From Chitinophagaceae bacterium (GTDB taxonomy: Bacteria; Bacteroidota; Bacteroidia; Chitinophagales; Chitinophagaceae), in assembly GCA_023251255.1 (NCBI GenBank), contig JAHEZD010000059.1, positions 1 to 37,457 on the forward strand: DNA of 37,457 nucleotides, read 5' to 3'. The notes under the pieces are model-generated. The model was not told the DNA's origin. It did no database searches and saw nothing but the letters and a program-made list of their open reading frames with translations. The first letter of the stretch is position 1, and the number at the start of each line of letters is the position of its first letter. Made by a program: the position numbers and the translations under genes. Below are positions 17,153 to 25,009 of this stretch, piece by piece.

Positions 17153-20100
17153 ATAATACCCGCTAATGATGCCATGTTTTGTAGTTGAATAGGCGTTTCT
17201 TCAAAGTTCCGGAACACGGTTGCCAATCCGTAGTTCCCCTCATTGGAGGAACAGGAGTTGCTTTGCTGGTTTCCCCTGAACCTTTCCCCGTTTTGAATCA
17301 ATGAATGATTGAAGTAAGCCTGGAAAAAGCTGGACATGTCTTTTGACTCTTTCAAAACAAGAAAAGCCGTGTCTCCCATCTTCAAGGAGAACCTACCGCC
17401 CAAATGGTCAAAGAGCTGGCAGGCATGCTCGGGGCTTCCCCATAGCAGCAGGCCGGCACTGTTTCGTTCCCATTGTCCTTTGTCAGGTAAAATGTTCATC
17501 CTTGGCCCGAAGCAAAAGAATTCACCGTCCCAGAACAGGCAAACGAACGTATCCCATTCCTGGTTGGGATGCCTGCCTATTAACATAAGCATCAGGCTAT
17601 TGACAAGCATGCCATTTTCCATGCGGGCCATATTGTTGTGCGTGATGTAGCGCAGGAAACGGTTGTCTTCTATCAATGCGGGTTCAATACCTATTCTTTC
17701 AAGCCTGTTGCAAATGTCATTGTCCTCATAACCGTAATCAATAAATTTTTCGTCATATCCTTCCACGGCGTGAAAATGTTTTTTCCTTACGCAGAGCCTC
17801 CCGAATGCATCGCGGAGCCTGCTGTGCGCACCGTCAAAATCCGGTCGCAAAAAGATATTGGGTGAATGCGAGAAGCGTTCGTTTATGTAGTGGGCAAAGT
17901 TGGCACCAGTAAAATTGTCCGCATCTATATTGCACAGAATATCACCGCTGGCCACACGGGCAGCCAGGTTCCTTGCATGGCAGCGATCGAAATATTTCCG
18001 TCCCGTGTACTTGTAATAAACCAAACGGCCAGTTTTGATAGGTGCTGCAAGATGTTCCTCGGCCCACTTTTCCAGGCCATCCTGGGAGTTGTAGTCCAGC
18101 AGAATGAATTCAAGGTTTGGATAGCTCCTATTGTCCTCAATATTTTGGGGAAGGGTTTGGCACAGGTGGTGCAGCCGGCCCATGCTGGTGGTATAGAAGG
18201 AAATGCGGTGATAGGTAAAAGGTGCTATCTCTATGGGTTCCATGGAAAAGTTCCGGTACACCTCACCGGTTCCAAAAATGCCCGCGTTCAGCACTAGGTT
18301 CCCCGCCAGTACATTGCGCTCGCTGCGCTCACGGTTTATACGGGCAGTGCCTTCATTGGCACGCATTACGCCACCTATGTCTTCCACACCTGTATGGGCA
18401 GCCCTTTCCTCATCCCCATGTGCTATGCATTGCAGGAACCTGCTATCCATGGTTTGCCCGGTATATCCCAATGCCCTTAGGCGCTGGTAGAAATCTATAT
18501 CGTCATAGCCCCAGCCGGTAACCTTTTCATCAAACCCACCGGTGCGGTAAAAAAGCCATCTGGGCAATGCCACCCTGCCGGCCATTCCCTGGTCGCAATA
18601 GGAATCTATTTCGCCTTTGACCGTAAGGCAGCCCATCAGGAAATCGGTATGCTGCAACTGCTCGGCCAGGTAAAATGCAAAGTGGTGACCCGTAAAATTG
18701 TCCGCATCCACATTGCACAGGAATTCGCCTGTGGCCAGGCGCATGGCCATGTTCTTTGCATGGGATATCATGAACGATTCCTGCCCGGGATGGTGATAAT
18801 ATATTAACCTGCCCGACGCTATATGCCCGGCCATTTCAGTGCTTACCCAGTCCCTGAGCCCATGCTGGTCGCTGTAATCAAGGAGCAGGAATTCAATATT
18901 GGGGTAGTCTGCGTTGTCTGCTATATTTTGCGGAAGGGTACGTTTCAGGTGTTCCAGGCGGCCCATGCAAATGGTAATCAAGGAAACTTTTGGGAAACGG
19001 TGCGGTGAAACAACAATCGTGTCCCTATTGCGCAGGACCGATCCGCCACCGAAATCTTCCGTCACCGCCCGCATGCTTCTTTCCAAAGAATGCCTTTCCG
19101 AAAAATGCGTTTGCAACCGGTGTAGAAAATCCTTAATGGCAGGGCCGTGCAAAAGCGTTTCATCCAGCCCCTTGGCCAGATAGAAAAGATGGCGGGAAAT
19201 GACCAGCCCACCTCCCTCGCTTTCTTGGTAGATCCAATTGTCATGGTAATGGGTGGCCAGTTCCTGTGTAAAATCTTCACTGAACAGTTGGTCAGGAAAT
19301 GTATAGTACAGAATATCCCCTTTGGCAAGCCGCATGCAGAGGTTTGCCTGGTGCACCGGGTTGCCCGTCCCAAAATCAAGGTAAGGTTCAGTCATTTGAT
19401 AATGCACCACCCTTCCTGCATCTACCTCCTTTCTGAACAGGGTGTACACCAGGCGTTCTATTTCATGGTGCCCATGGGACAGCAATACGAACTCCATGTT
19501 TGGATACAGCCTCGTAAGCTGCAGGTTATGGCATAATGTATGTTGAAGCTGCCCCATTTGATTGCCCAGTACCATGCACACGGATATGGTGGGCTGTCGG
19601 TGCCTGTGCACTACCATTGCGGACTTCCCTAGGTTCTTGATCACTCCGCCGCAGCCTATATACCCATCGTTTACCACCACAAGCCCTGCATCAATATTTG
19701 CCTTGCTCCGTTCCGAGTTGATAAAGCAGGTGCCATGCGTAGTGGCAGTTTCCCTGCCAATCTCGCCCTGTTCCAGTTCCTTGCTCCGTTCACTGTCGCT
19801 ATGGGGTATGCAGCGGGCGTAGCGGTGTGGAATGGTTTGGCATTGGTAACCTTTGGCCATAAGCCTGTAATAGAGGTCCAGGTCATCGTATCCCCAGCCC
19901 ACATGTGCTTCGTCCATTCCCCCCACATCCAGGAAAACATCTTTGTACAGGGCAAAACGTCCAGCACATCCCTCGTCATTCACAGGTTCAAACCGTCCAT
20001 TTTCCATCCGGCAGGCTACAAGGAAATTGTTCCGTTTAATATTGTCTGCCAAATAGAACGCAAATCCGGGTCCAGTGTAATTGTCGGCATCCACCACACA

Positions 20101-20694
20101 TACAATGTCCCCCGCAGCCAAGCGTATGGCCATGTTTCTTGAATGTGTAGGGTGGAAGTATTTGGGCTGGGACGTGCTATAATAGCTCAGCAGGCCGCTA
20201 TCGATATATGTTTGGCATGTATCATTTATCCATTCCTCCAGTCCATCGCCCGAGTTGTAGTTCAGAAGAACAAATTCAAGGTTGGGGTAGGCCATATTGT
20301 CCCTGATGTTCTGCAACAACGTTTCCTTAAGATGGTTGAGCCTGCCCTTGCAGCAAATGCACAGGGATATCCTGGGGAAATGGTCCTGATCAGTAACCTC
20401 CCGCAGGCTGTATTCCAATCGCAGGCTACCGGCCATAATGTTTCCCCATATAAGTTTGCGGCCCCTTTCATCCAGCCCTTCCGCATTGAACGAGGCTACC
20501 GGCTCGTTTTCACTGTTTGTAAGGGAAAGTACCTGGCCCTTGCGTGTCCAGTATCCCGAAGGCAAAAGGTCATTCGGGAATGCCGTTACTTGGCCATTTG
20601 GCATGAATGCAACACGGGCTGCAACAGCGCCGCTTGGGTCCAGCAACAGGAAATGGTATGTTGCATCAATGTGGTCATCTCTCAATAGGTTCAT
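17149..20694 (-). CDS. Multidomain glycosyltransferase with four GT2-like modules (one degenerate)
   Basis: The 1181-residue product has a small N-terminal beta domain (about 1-100) and four tandem GT-A modules: 1 (about 106-355), 2 (about 368-550), 3 (about 567-815), 4 (about 828-1040), then a C-terminal beta domain (about 1045-1120). Modules 1, 3 and 4 have the donor-binding Asp motif DADN at 202-205, 663-666 and 924-927, and a C-terminal acidic motif of the Glyco_transf_7C type: GWGYDDLDL (266-274), GWGYDDIDF (727-735), DYGYEDNDI (986-994). Each opens with a similar strand and a GRL-HL-TL-QNI-DN block. Module 2 keeps the fold pattern but has lost DADN (ILYYTFPDQ) and the GWGYDD motif (LDETLLHGPAIKD), so it is probably inactive. 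It has no signal peptide or TM and is likely cytoplasmic. It is 12 nt from the upstream gene and overlaps the downstream gene by 4 nt. Confidence 0.85.
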   Translation of the reverse strand: MNLLRDDHIDATYHFLLLDPSGAVAARVAFMPNGQVTAFPNDLLPSGYWTRKGQVLSLTNSENEPVASFNAEGLDERGRKLIWGNIMAGSLRLEYSLREVTDQDHFPRISLCICCKGRLNHLKETLLQNIRDNMAYPNLEFVLLNYNSGDGLEEWINDTCQTYIDSGLLSYYSTSQPKYFHPTHSRNMAIRLAAGDIVCVVDADNYTGPGFAFYLADNIKRNNFLVACRMENGRFEPVNDEGCAGRFALYKDVFLDVGGMDEAHVGWGYDDLDLYYRLMAKGYQCQTIPHRYARCIPHSDSERSKELEQGEIGRETATTHGTCFINSERSKANIDAGLVVVNDGYIGCGGVIKNLGKSAMVVHRHRQPTISVCMVLGNQMGQLQHTLCHNLQLTRLYPNMEFVLLSHGHHEIERLVYTLFRKEVDAGRVVHYQMTEPYLDFGTGNPVHQANLCMRLAKGDILYYTFPDQLFSEDFTQELATHYHDNWIYQESEGGGLVISRHLFYLAKGLDETLLHGPAIKDFLHRLQTHFSERHSLERSMRAVTEDFGGGSVLRNRDTIVVSPHRFPKVSLITICMGRLEHLKRTLPQNIADNADYPNIEFLLLDYSDQHGLRDWVSTEMAGHIASGRLIYYHHPGQESFMISHAKNMAMRLATGEFLCNVDADNFTGHHFAFYLAEQLQHTDFLMGCLTVKGEIDSYCDQGMAGRVALPRWLFYRTGGFDEKVTGWGYDDIDFYQRLRALGYTGQTMDSRFLQCIAHGDEERAAHTGVEDIGGVMRANEGTARINRERSERNVLAGNLVLNAGIFGTGEVYRNFSMEPIEIAPFTYHRISFYTTSMGRLHHLCQTLPQNIEDNRSYPNLEFILLDYNSQDGLEKWAEEHLAAPIKTGRLVYYKYTGRKYFDRCHARNLAARVASGDILCNIDADNFTGANFAHYINERFSHSPNIFLRPDFDGAHSRLRDAFGRLCVRKKHFHAVEGYDEKFIDYGYEDNDICNRLERIGIEPALIEDNRFLRYITHNNMARMENGMLVNSLMLMLIGRHPNQEWDTFVCLFWDGEFFCFGPRMNILPDKGQWERNSAGLLLWGSPEHACQLFDHLGGRFSLKMGDTAFLVLKESKDMSSFFQAYFNHSLIQNGERFRGNQQSNSCSSNEGNYGLATVFRNFEETPIQLQNMASLAGII

Positions 20695-20706
20695 TGTTTA
20701 AGTGCC

Positions 20707-22287
20707 TTAAAGTGCTGATTGAATAGGGTTGTTAGCTGTGCTAAAATAGGCCCCGCCAAGGCAGAAGGGGTTGAAACCATGCTGTACCATAACTGCCCAG
20801 GCAGTGGCACATAAACTTTCTACCGGAAAGGCATGCCACCCAAAGCCTGTGTCGCACCATTTATTTACATAAGGGTACGAGCGGCAGGCTGGCCCCAATG
20901 CAGAGGCGGACCCAAACATTGAAACACCCCTTAACATGCTCCTTTCATCTTCCCGCAGTTGCCTTGCCAGACCGGGAGCAAAGTGCCTGCCGGGTGTACC
21001 GTATTCGGCAGCAAGTATGCGGCACATATTGATGGCGCCAAAGGTCCATTCGGGCGAGCAGGTATCATGTATGGGCATGCCCATGGAGCTGGACGAATAC
21101 CCAACTCCCTGAATAACGCCCGGCTGTTCCGGTACATAATAGCCTGCATGCCATTTTAGCTCCTGCCAAAGTGCAAAACAGGTACCCGCACCATGCTGCG
21201 TATCTATTTCATCAACACCCAGAATGCTCATGCCCCAGGTATGCACATCCACTGCAAAGCGTGCCGCTTCACCGTTTGCCGCCATACCGGGCCTGAATGC
21301 ACCCTCCACAAATGCCCCGCAGGTATGGATACGCAATTTGCCGTTCTGCCTGCCAAAAAGATAGGTGCGGAAATAGGACCGGAGCCCGTTAATGAGTTCA
21401 TCAATTATTGGCGCTGCCGCGCTGTCGGGAATTAGTTGGTGCAGCATGCACAGGCCTGCGTAAAGTGTAAGGTTCGTTTCGTTTGAAATTAACCGTTCCA
21501 TGGGTTGGCCAAAGGGGGCTGGTCGTGCATACACACCGCCCACACTGCTTTGCATGGCCTTCAAGGCCGGAATGATGGACAGGGCCAACTGCAGTTCTAT
21601 GGTGGGTGTGGCGGTTGGCGTTTCCGCAGCAACCAGTTTGTTGAAGTGAACCTGTAAGGGTGCAATGAGCGCTGCCCAGGTATTTTCTCCAAGGAAGGGG
21701 TCATAAAAGGCCCATTCCAATTTGGCACCTCCCAGTTCCGCAGGGAAATGTGCTTGCCCGGAGAGTGGGTCACGCAGGTAATATTGCGCGCTGATAGCAC
21801 CAAAAAAGTAGGCACCACCTTCCTGACGATTGAACAGGGTTTCATTGTCCCCATATTGCCATTGTCCCCCTTCATCAGACCAGGCACGTATGCTGGCGGT
21901 ATCGCCCACGCTGCCATTGAGCAAAAGCCGGGTATGTACATCAATCGCTTCTTGTGCTGCTGGTAGGGCCGTAGGTAAAAGGGCCAGTTGCCTGCAGGCC
22001 CCACAATATAGGTTCAGGCCATAGTGCACAATCAGCCGCTGGTAATAGGCAATCTTGGTGTTGCGCAATTCAGGGTGCACCGAATGTTCGTTCTGCCAAT
22101 AGGAAACGGGCACATAGTAGCTGGACGGGATATGGTTAGGGCCATGGTAGCCATGGGGCGATACCTTCAAGATAAATTCAGTAAGCCGGCCCAGGTAATC
22201 TTCCTGGCAAAGGGGCGGGTTTACAAGGATTGTAGGGTTGGTGGTTTTTTCCATTAGGTTGTTAGTTCGGGTTTCTTGCTGCCGCAT
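20707..22287 (-). CDS. Uncharacterised protein of glycan operon, possible alpha/alpha-toroid fold
   Basis: I do not recognise this protein. From the ATG at 22287 it has 526 residues, and a second ATG (22254, MEKTTNPTILV) would give 515. An upstream TTG (22299) is possible but less likely. It has no signal peptide or TM segment. It is rich in Trp, His and Tyr, with recurring amphipathic helices and aromatic/acidic blocks (DEGGQWQYGDNE, VDVHTWGMSILGVDEID, WHAGYYVPEQ, TCSPEWTFGAINM, WCDTGFGWHAFP). This look resembles six-hairpin glycosidases and glycan-processing toroids, but no family signature is certain. It opens a three-gene operon with the multi-module glycosyltransferase, 12 nt upstream of it, so a role in making or trimming the same glycan is likely. 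Confidence 0.7.
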   Translation of the reverse strand: MRQQETRTNNLMEKTTNPTILVNPPLCQEDYLGRLTEFILKVSPHGYHGPNHIPSSYYVPVSYWQNEHSVHPELRNTKIAYYQRLIVHYGLNLYCGACRQLALLPTALPAAQEAIDVHTRLLLNGSVGDTASIRAWSDEGGQWQYGDNETLFNRQEGGAYFFGAISAQYYLRDPLSGQAHFPAELGGAKLEWAFYDPFLGENTWAALIAPLQVHFNKLVAAETPTATPTIELQLALSIIPALKAMQSSVGGVYARPAPFGQPMERLISNETNLTLYAGLCMLHQLIPDSAAAPIIDELINGLRSYFRTYLFGRQNGKLRIHTCGAFVEGAFRPGMAANGEAARFAVDVHTWGMSILGVDEIDTQHGAGTCFALWQELKWHAGYYVPEQPGVIQGVGYSSSSMGMPIHDTCSPEWTFGAINMCRILAAEYGTPGRHFAPGLARQLREDERSMLRGVSMFGSASALGPACRSYPYVNKWCDTGFGWHAFPVESLCATAWAVMVQHGFNPFCLGGAYFSTANNPIQSAL

Positions 22288-22319
22288 GTTAAAAGGCAAA
22301 CAGGTGCGGCTGCCATTAT

Positions 22320-22341
22320 GGAAACCCTGTTAGGGGTTTCC
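22320..22341. other. Hairpin in leader of glycan operon
   Basis: GGAAACCC (22320-22327) pairs with GGGTTTCC (22334-22341) around a TGTTAG loop. It lies 33-54 nt upstream of the ATG at 22287, in the probable 5' leader of the operon. No T-tract follows on the minus strand. It may be a regulatory structure or a repeat. Confidence 0.35.
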
Positions 22342-22490
22342 CTTCATTCCAAAACCAAACGCAGGCCATGTTGGGTTTACGTCACAACATGGCGCCAGTA
22401 GCTGTACCTGATCGCGAATAAAAATAAGTGTTATGGGCTTAGTTTCAAAAAGTTGGGTGGATGGGTGGTGACTCAGTTTGAAAAACTAGG

Positions 22491-22554
22491 TGTCAGCCTG
22501 AGCCCCGAATAGTCGGGGTGCAGGCCTAATGAAAAATCGGAGCAGGCGCTGACA
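22491..22554. repeat. Compound palindromic repeat
   Basis: The outer arms TGTCAGCCTG (22491-22500) and CAGGCGCTGACA (22543-22554) pair with one bulge. Inside is the palindrome CCCCGAATAGTCGGGG (22503-22518). The same CCCGAATAGTCGGG and a reversed CAGGCTGACA recur at 26877-26954, so this is a dispersed family. Confidence 0.55.
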
Positions 22555-22592
22555 ATAATTCAAACAGGGCCATTACTGGCGGATGCAACACA

Positions 22593-22637
22593 ATAACCTA
22601 ATCTTAGTACAGCATCATAACCTAGTTTTCGTACAGC
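22593..22637 (+). repeat. Two 21-bp imperfect direct repeats
   Basis: ATAACCTA-n-TAGTACAGC (22593-22613) and ATAACCTA-n-TCGTACAGC (22617-22637) differ at three positions and have a 24-bp period. They sit about 370 nt upstream of hipB. They could be protein-binding sites, but nothing ties them to a regulator. Confidence 0.45.
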
Positions 22638-22863
22638 GGACAAATGCATGTATCATGGCAATACCAGCAGAAAAGCTGGCCGAAGCGTTCTGGTGGTTAC
22701 CCTTGGACAGTATTACCAGTAGAACAATAGGGAAGCGTATATGGCAGCATTGGAAGAAGCCAGTGTACGACAGAACATTGAACCATTTGCCCATTTGCTG
22801 GGCGTTTAGTAAAAGAAAGCCTGAAGGGAACGCCAATGGCCAAGATATAAGTTAATGATGGAA

Positions 22864-23005
22864 CCTAAATCAGTATTATATTTCTGTTTTAGCCTAAAAT
22901 GCAGTGTTGAATGACTAAAATGGCCTAAATATGTATTATATTACGTAAATGGACTTTTTAATTGACTTTTTAGGTATATTTTTGTCCAAATAAGTAATAT
23001 AATAC
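22864..23005 (+). promoter_or_regulatory. hipBST control region: repeated GTATTATATT operators
   Basis: CCTAAATnnGTATTATATT occurs at 22864-22882 and 22924-22942 with an exact 60-bp period. A third GTATTATATT lies inverted at 22996-23005, touching the hipB start codon. A Bacteroidota -7 box, TATTTTTG (22977-22984), lies between copies 2 and 3; a matching -33 TTTG is not obvious. The arrangement suits autorepression by dimeric HipB with looping between sites. Confidence 0.55.
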
Positions 23006-23007
23006 CG

Positions 23008-23223
23008 ATGGATGCAGACCCAATAGGAAGTAAAATCAAAAGAAGAAGGGAATTCCTTCGTTTAAGGCAGGAGGACCTGTCAGAACTCAGTGGTGTAACC
23101 ACCAAAACCATTCATTTAATTGAAACGGGCTCGGGTAACCCATCCCTCCATACTTTGCAGAAAATAATCGCCGTCCTCGGCATGGAAATGCTTGTACAGG
23201 TAAAACAGAACGGAAATGGATAA
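23008..23223 (+). CDS. hipB: HipB-like XRE antitoxin/autorepressor
   Basis: The 71-residue product is almost entirely an XRE/Cro-type helix-turn-helix: IGSKIKRRREFLRLRQEDLSELSG forms helices 1-2, VTTKTIHLIETGSGNPSLHTLQKI the recognition helix and beyond, ending GMEMLVQVK. It is typical of HipB antitoxins. In hip systems HipB binds operators near the promoter and represses the operon together with the kinase. Its stop overlaps the start of the next gene by 8 nt (ATGGATAA, 23216-23223), so translation is coupled. Repeated operator-like sequences lie immediately upstream. Confidence 0.9.
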   Translation: MDADPIGSKIKRRREFLRLRQEDLSELSGVTTKTIHLIETGSGNPSLHTLQKIIAVLGMEMLVQVKQNGNG

Positions 23224-23542
23224 GGCAGGGGTTTACAACAATGGGATACTTGCAGGCTACTTGGAGAAAAAGTCGGCAGTGGAATATGTTTTTACTTATG
23301 AAGCTACCTATTATGCCGATGCCTCCAAGCCAGCCATAAGCCTCACCCTGCCCAAATCAGCGCATACACATCAAAGCAGTGTCCTATTCCCCTTTTTTGC
23401 TGGGCTGCTGGCAGAAGGTGTAAACAAGGACATCCAATGCAAGCTATTGCGAATAGACGAAAACGATGATTTTACAAGGCTGTTAAAAACAGCCAATGAA
23501 GATACCATTGGGGCAATCACCATAAAAGAAGTACAGCCATGA
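23216..23542 (+). CDS. hipS: HipS-like small protein (HipA N-terminal subdomain)
   Basis: The 108-residue product corresponds to the N-subdomain 1 of full-length HipA kinases: the opening AGVYNNGILAGYLEK, the strand VEYVFTYEATYYADASKPAISLTLP and the SVLFPFFAGLLAEG helix are all typical of that subdomain. In tripartite HipBST systems this piece is a separate protein, HipS, which neutralises the HipT kinase. It overlaps hipB by 8 nt and hipT by 4 nt (ATGA, 23539-23542), so all three should be made in fixed ratio. Antitoxin function is inferred from the family. Confidence 0.87.
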   Translation: MDKAGVYNNGILAGYLEKKSAVEYVFTYEATYYADASKPAISLTLPKSAHTHQSSVLFPFFAGLLAEGVNKDIQCKLLRIDENDDFTRLLKTANEDTIGAITIKEVQP

Positions 23543-24513
23543 ACTGCAGCGGATGCTATAGGCCCAATATAGAAGGCTACTGTTTGGATTGCAGAAAGGA
23601 ACTGTTTGGCGGATTAAGGATAGGCAACAAGCTATCCTTTGATATGCCCAAGGCAGGCAACCTTCCGGAATACCAAGCAAAGACGGCGAGACTGTCCATT
23701 TCAGGCGTACAGTTAAAGTATTCCTTGCGGTTGGAGAATGGCCAGCTTGCACTTGTTGAAAAAGGCGGTCAATACATACTGAAACCAATACCCCCATCTA
23801 AGCTGATTATTGCGCCTGAAGAGGCACCGGAGAATGAGCACTTGACCATGCAGATGGCTTCAAAGGTTTTTGGAATAAGAACGGCGAGCAATGCCCTCAT
23901 TTATTTCAATGATGGGGCACCAGCTTACATCACCAAACGGTTTGATGTAATGCCGGATGGCGGAAAATACCAGCAGGAAGACATGGCCCAGATAAGTGGA
24001 AGGAGCAAGCAAACCCATGGGGAGCACTTCAAGTATGATGGTAGCTATGAAGATATTGGCCTACTCATAAAAAAGCACGTAGCAGCCTATTTGCCAGCAC
24101 AGGAAATCCTTTTCAAAACGGTGCTGTTTAATTATTTATTCTCCAATGGGGATGCACATTTAAAGAATTTCTCCTTGATAAGAACCGATGAAGGGGACTA
24201 TATCATGAGCAGGGCCTATGACCTAATGAGCACCGTGCTGCATACCCCCAATGAATCTGATGTGGCATTGGACCTGTATGCTGGTGATGTGCACAGTGCG
24301 CATTACAGTAAATATGGTAGCTATGGAAGAAGCAGTTTTTTGGAACTGGCAAAACGGCTGGAGCTTATGCCCAAACGGGCAGAGCGGATGATGGATGCCA
24401 TGCTGTCAAAGCAGGAGCGAATAAAACAAATGGTCGATGAATCATTGTTGGGGGAAAAAATGAAAGCAATATATTTTTCCAATTATGTAGAGAAAGCAAA
24501 AAGGCTTCAATAG
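23539..24513 (+). CDS. hipT: HipT-like serine/threonine kinase toxin
   Basis: The 324-residue product is the HipA kinase core without the N-subdomain. A small Cys4 zinc-knuckle-like start (CSGC at 3-6 and CLDC at 15-18) precedes it. The Gly-rich loop is SISG at 53-56, with two serines as in HipT proteins that autophosphorylate there. Catalytic NGDAHLKNF is at 203-211 (D205, N210) and the metal-binding DLMST starts at D228. Related HipA/HipT kinases stop growth by phosphorylating aminoacyl-tRNA synthetases (GltX for HipA, TrpS for E. coli HipT). The target here is unknown. Overlap with hipS suggests co-translation. No terminator is obvious before the convergent higA gene. Confidence 0.9.
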   Translation: MNCSGCYRPNIEGYCLDCRKELFGGLRIGNKLSFDMPKAGNLPEYQAKTARLSISGVQLKYSLRLENGQLALVEKGGQYILKPIPPSKLIIAPEEAPENEHLTMQMASKVFGIRTASNALIYFNDGAPAYITKRFDVMPDGGKYQQEDMAQISGRSKQTHGEHFKYDGSYEDIGLLIKKHVAAYLPAQEILFKTVLFNYLFSNGDAHLKNFSLIRTDEGDYIMSRAYDLMSTVLHTPNESDVALDLYAGDVHSAHYSKYGSYGRSSFLELAKRLELMPKRAERMMDAMLSKQERIKQMVDESLLGEKMKAIYFSNYVEKAKRLQ

Positions 24514-24551
24514 TAATTTAATTGAGTAACTATTACATCCTTCCTCAGTTA

Positions 24552-24998
24552 TTAAGCCACTGCCAATTCCTTCTTAGTATTCATTACACTAGCATTCCTC
24601 AAATGTGAATTTTCAGAAACAACCAATTTATAGGGGCGGTTAAACGCTTCCTGCGAAACCTTGAAGTGGGCAGACAGCTTCCTGATCACTTCTTTTGAAA
24701 GGCCTTTTTTGTAATTCAGAATATCTGATACATAGCCCTTGCTAACCTCCAGTATTTCCACCAGGTCCTTAGGTTTCAGGTTGTGGTCCTTGATGAAGGA
24801 GCGGAGCAACTGTACAGGGTCCAGCTCTGTAGATGAAAGGTGTTCGGCATCCCACTTTTCAATCAATAAGGTAAGCAAAGCAATTTCATCCTTGGTGTTC
24901 CTGTCCTTTGCGTTGGAGAATACCAATTGTTCCAAAGCATTGCAGTATTCTTTATACTGGTTCTTGCTGGTAATTATCTTGTATTTAAGTGTGTCCAT
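24552..24998 (-). CDS. higA: HigA-type antitoxin, XRE family
   Basis: The 148-residue product has an acidic helical N-terminal half (toxin-binding side, about 1-60) and an XRE helix-turn-helix (about 68-120): LLRSFIKDHNLKPKDLVEILEVSKGYVSDILNYKKGLSKEVIRKLSAHF. This size and layout match the HigA partner of HigB-type toxins. It lies 11 nt downstream of the toxin gene, the toxin-first order typical of higBA. It probably represses its own operon at an inverted repeat upstream of higB. Confidence 0.88.
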   Translation of the reverse strand: MDTLKYKIITSKNQYKEYCNALEQLVFSNAKDRNTKDEIALLTLLIEKWDAEHLSSTELDPVQLLRSFIKDHNLKPKDLVEILEVSKGYVSDILNYKKGLSKEVIRKLSAHFKVSQEAFNRPYKLVVSENSHLRNASVMNTKKELAVA

Positions 24999-25009
24999 TT
25001 TTTTGATTT

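Larger units (their letters stand above)
22300..23007. other. 708-nt intergenic region between divergent operons
   Basis: It lies between the glycan operon (leftward) and hipBST (rightward). It contains the leader hairpin (22320-22341), a compound palindrome (22491-22554), two 21-bp direct repeats (22593-22613, 22617-22637) and the hipBST operator-like repeats (22864-23005). A 90-codon frame at 22583-22855 is open but looks random. Confidence 0.6.

Noticed and set aside
22583-22855. A 90-codon open frame upstream of hipB.
   Set aside because: No family features; it crosses the direct repeats and ends just before the operator region, so it looks like a chance frame.
23216-24513. HipA broken by a frameshift.
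   Set aside because: Both parts have their own start with ordered overlaps, HipT has its own Cys-rich N-terminus, and the split matches known HipBST systems.
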